From Euglena gracilis (lineage: Eukaryota > Euglenida > Euglenophyceae > Euglenales): a DNA stretch of 64,000 bases. The notes below the pieces were generated by a model that saw only the letters and a list, made by a program, of their open reading frames with translations, was not told the origin of the DNA and ran no database searches. The first letter of the stretch is position 1. Each line of letters opens with the position of its first letter. This document shows positions 62,010 through 64,000 of this stretch, one piece after another. The stretch covers positions 63,136,046 to 63,200,045 of the forward strand of contig CP154954.1 in NCBI GenBank assembly GCA_039621445.1, given 5' to 3'. A program made the position numbers and the translations under genes.

Positions 62010-62115
62010 ACCCTTTTGGGGGTTTTGGGGACGCGGGGGGGACGGGGGGCGGGGGGGGTGGGGTGGGGGGGGGGGGGGGGACGCGGGGGGGGGGGGACGC
62101 GGGGGCACCACAATT
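62010..62115. repeat. (GGGGGACGC)n-type G-rich block
   Basis: Repeats of GGGACGCGGGGGGGG and related units on the plus strand. Confidence 0.8.
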
Positions 62116-62404
62116 CCGGGTTCCATGTCAGAGGATTTCTTTCTGTCAGAAAATTTTTCGACCCCCCTCCCGCGAAAAATCTACCCTCCAAATTTTTTTG
62201 CTATTCTGATTTGCAGATCGATGAAAAAGTTTTTGACACCATAGATGGCATTGGCTGAATCTCCAAAAACCACAAAAAAATGTCAGAGTCGAAATTTTTG
62301 TGTTACACCATTGGATGTGCAACGTCATGTGGAAAACTGTGTTCTAGTTCACGGGATTCGCGCAAAAAATGGAGATTTTGGTGAACACGGGTTGATATTT
62401 GGGT

Positions 62405-62755
62405 ACCATGCCCCCCCCCCCTGAGCTGTTCCCTCCCCCGAGCTATTCCCATTGGGGGGGACGGGAATGGCTCACTGTCATAGCACTTTTTACAAAGTAC
62501 TTCCCAAAAAAGTGCTCAAAAATCACGTTTTTGGGACAAGTGCTTAAAATTGACCACTTTTTGCGAACAGCCAAAAAAGTTGCCAAAAATGACCCCTTTT
62601 GGGTTGACTGAGTGTCGGGTGTGGGAATAGCTCGGGGGGGGGGGGGGCTAGCCCCCCCCCCCCAAGCTGTTCCTGCCCGTACTGTTCCCATTGGGCCGTA
62701 AAGGGTCCCGGGGACGGGAATAGCGGGGGGGGGGGGGGGGCATGGTTCACACGTT
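62405..62755. repeat. Inverted element with GAGCTATTCCC ends
   Basis: CATGCCCCCCCCCC...GAGCTATTCCCATTGGG on the left is mirrored by CCCATTGGGCC...GGGAATAGC...GGGGGGCATGG on the right. The centre is AAAAAAGTGCTCAAAAATCAC. It lacks the GGCGCC core but has the same outer G/C-run plan. Confidence 0.55.
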
Positions 62756-62761
62756 TTTTTT

Positions 62762-62880
62762 TTGACTGCCAACCGTGCTCAGAACACGGGTTGACTGCGA
62801 AAAACCGCGTTCAGAACACGGGTTGATGGTCCAAAAAAAAAAACGTGTTCGGTCCACGTTTTCCATCGCTGAACATGGTT
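62762..62880. repeat. GTTCAGAACACGGGTTGA repeats
   Basis: Three copies of a unit containing CGTG/GCTCAGAACACGGGTTGA at about 62776, 62808 and 62850 (the last diverged). The word CCGTGTTCAG also forms the end of the 59107 unit. Confidence 0.6.
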
Positions 62881-63179
62881 TCAAGATGTTCCTCCATGGC
62901 TTCACACTTGTTTTTGCAACGTTCTTACTCCTTCTCCCTCTTCCTCTTCTTCGTTTCATCAGAGTGAGCATGCCGTGACATTGAAAAAACCTCTCTACAA
63001 AAAAAGGACACCAAGCATCTTGGAGGGGACGCAGAGGGGACGCGGGGGCTCAACCCCCTTTGTTGGAACATGCATGTCGAAACGGTGGCGATTGTGTCAA
63101 ATACACATTCAAAGCAGAAGCTACATCTGGTCCCTCCTCTTCGGCAAATTGGCGATCCAAATCCAATTGAATAGGTGTC

Positions 63180-63300
63180 AGACTGCCCCCCCCCCAAAAA
63201 AACGGGGTGGCCGCGTGGGTGGCCGTGCAGGGGCCGCGCAGGGGGGGGGGGGGGGGGGGGGGGGCCGGACCCCCCCCCCCGAGCGGCGCGCCTAGCCTCC
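63180..63300. repeat. G-run block
   Basis: A G-run of about 25 bases at 63241-63264 followed by CCGGACCCCCCCCCCGAG. The final stretch 63530-63990 has further C-runs, the core GACGCCGAAGGCGCCGAAG near 63904, and repeated CTCAAAGTG(T/G)CC words. No gene is recognised in 61.0-64.0 kb. Confidence 0.6.
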
Positions 63301-64000
63301 CATGTTAGGGTTCCCTGGCCGAAGTTCAGCCCAAATCCACCACCAAAAGCCCAAAAAACACAAAAGTCACAAACACCAGAAAATTATGGTTAAAGACCAC
63401 AAAGAGCATTTTTGCTTTTTTCTTCTTCAAAGTTGATGATTTCACTCCCAATACACCCAAAAAATAAAGAGATTGATTTTCTCTGGAGGAAGTTTTTCTC
63501 GCAAATGGAGTAATGCGAAAATTTGGCCGTTTTTCACCCGCCACAAACCCCCGCACCCCTCCCCCCCATCCCAAAGGCAAAGGGGGGGGTTAGCTGGGGT
63601 GACAACGCGGCGCTTCTGTCACGGCTTGGGCCAAATTTTGACCATGTTTTTTTGGAAAATGTGAAAAGGCACTTTTTTTTGGCCACTTTTCAATTCGGGA
63701 AGGCAAATTTTCAAGGAAAATTTTTTGTGGTAAACTTCGCTCTTACCCAAAAACCCAACCCCCCAAAATGGCACCCCCAGCACCCTAAACCCCCAAAGGG
63801 GTGCCATTTACCCTCACCCCCCCCCCTCAAAGTGTCCCCTCAGAGTGGCCAATTTTTTGGGGGGCAAATCTGCCCCCCCCCCCTCAAAGTGGCCACTTTC
63901 TTTTGACGCCGAAGGCGCCGAAGCCCAAAATTGCCCCCCCCCCCCAAAGTGTCCCCTCCCCCGAGTACCGGAGTGGCCGTTTTGGGGTCCCATGGTGCTT

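Overview
This is a nuclear window from an intron-rich eukaryote, most likely a photosynthetic or plastid-bearing protist or alga. Coding sequence is split into short exons of about 45-300 nt with GT-AG junctions, plus one GC-AG junction. Introns are hundreds to thousands of bases long and packed with microsatellites, G/C homopolymers and inverted-repeat elements. I saw no bacterial operon structure, rRNA, tRNA or CRISPR array. Lineage is inference only: one-way gene order, a GC donor and transposon-filled introns are described in dinoflagellates and some other algae, but nothing here decides it.

All exons I could chain by splice sites and reading phase are on the minus strand. From high to low coordinate the genes are: (1) a choline transporter-like (CTL/SLC44/Pns1-type) membrane protein, 55.87 to 38.28 kb; (2) an unidentified protein, 37.45 to 32.11 kb; (3) an unidentified protein with hydrophobic stretches, 31.59 to 28.60 kb; (4) an AT-hook / histone-H1-like basic protein, 27.34 to 24.76 kb; (5) a coiled-coil plus multi-pass membrane protein of plastid-protein type, 22.55 to 17.34 kb; (6) a mitochondrial-type PDK/BCKDK protein kinase, 16.37 to 5.38 kb, whose ATP-binding boxes look degenerate; (7) the 3' end of a gene with a Cys-x2-Cys segment, about 5.14 to 3.63 kb; (8) the 5' end of a gene starting at 1921 and running off the left edge.

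Between and inside the genes: a 163-164 bp satellite (about 13 units, 47.4-49.5 kb) inside the largest intron of the transporter gene, with a single stray unit in another intron of the same gene; long (CA)n, (GGGTGT)n and related arrays at 22.8, 28.3, 31.3, 31.8, 38.0 and 43.7 kb; and many elements 150-650 bp long built from G/C runs around a central A/T tract plus a GGCGC...GCGCC hairpin. One of these elements begins exactly at an intron boundary, so they are candidates for introner-like elements. The right end (59.1-60.8 kb) holds a transposon-like unit with inverted ends and a plus-strand PHD-like zinc-finger ORF. Exon coordinates come from hand-read splice sites; homopolymer runs may shift some by 1-2 bases.
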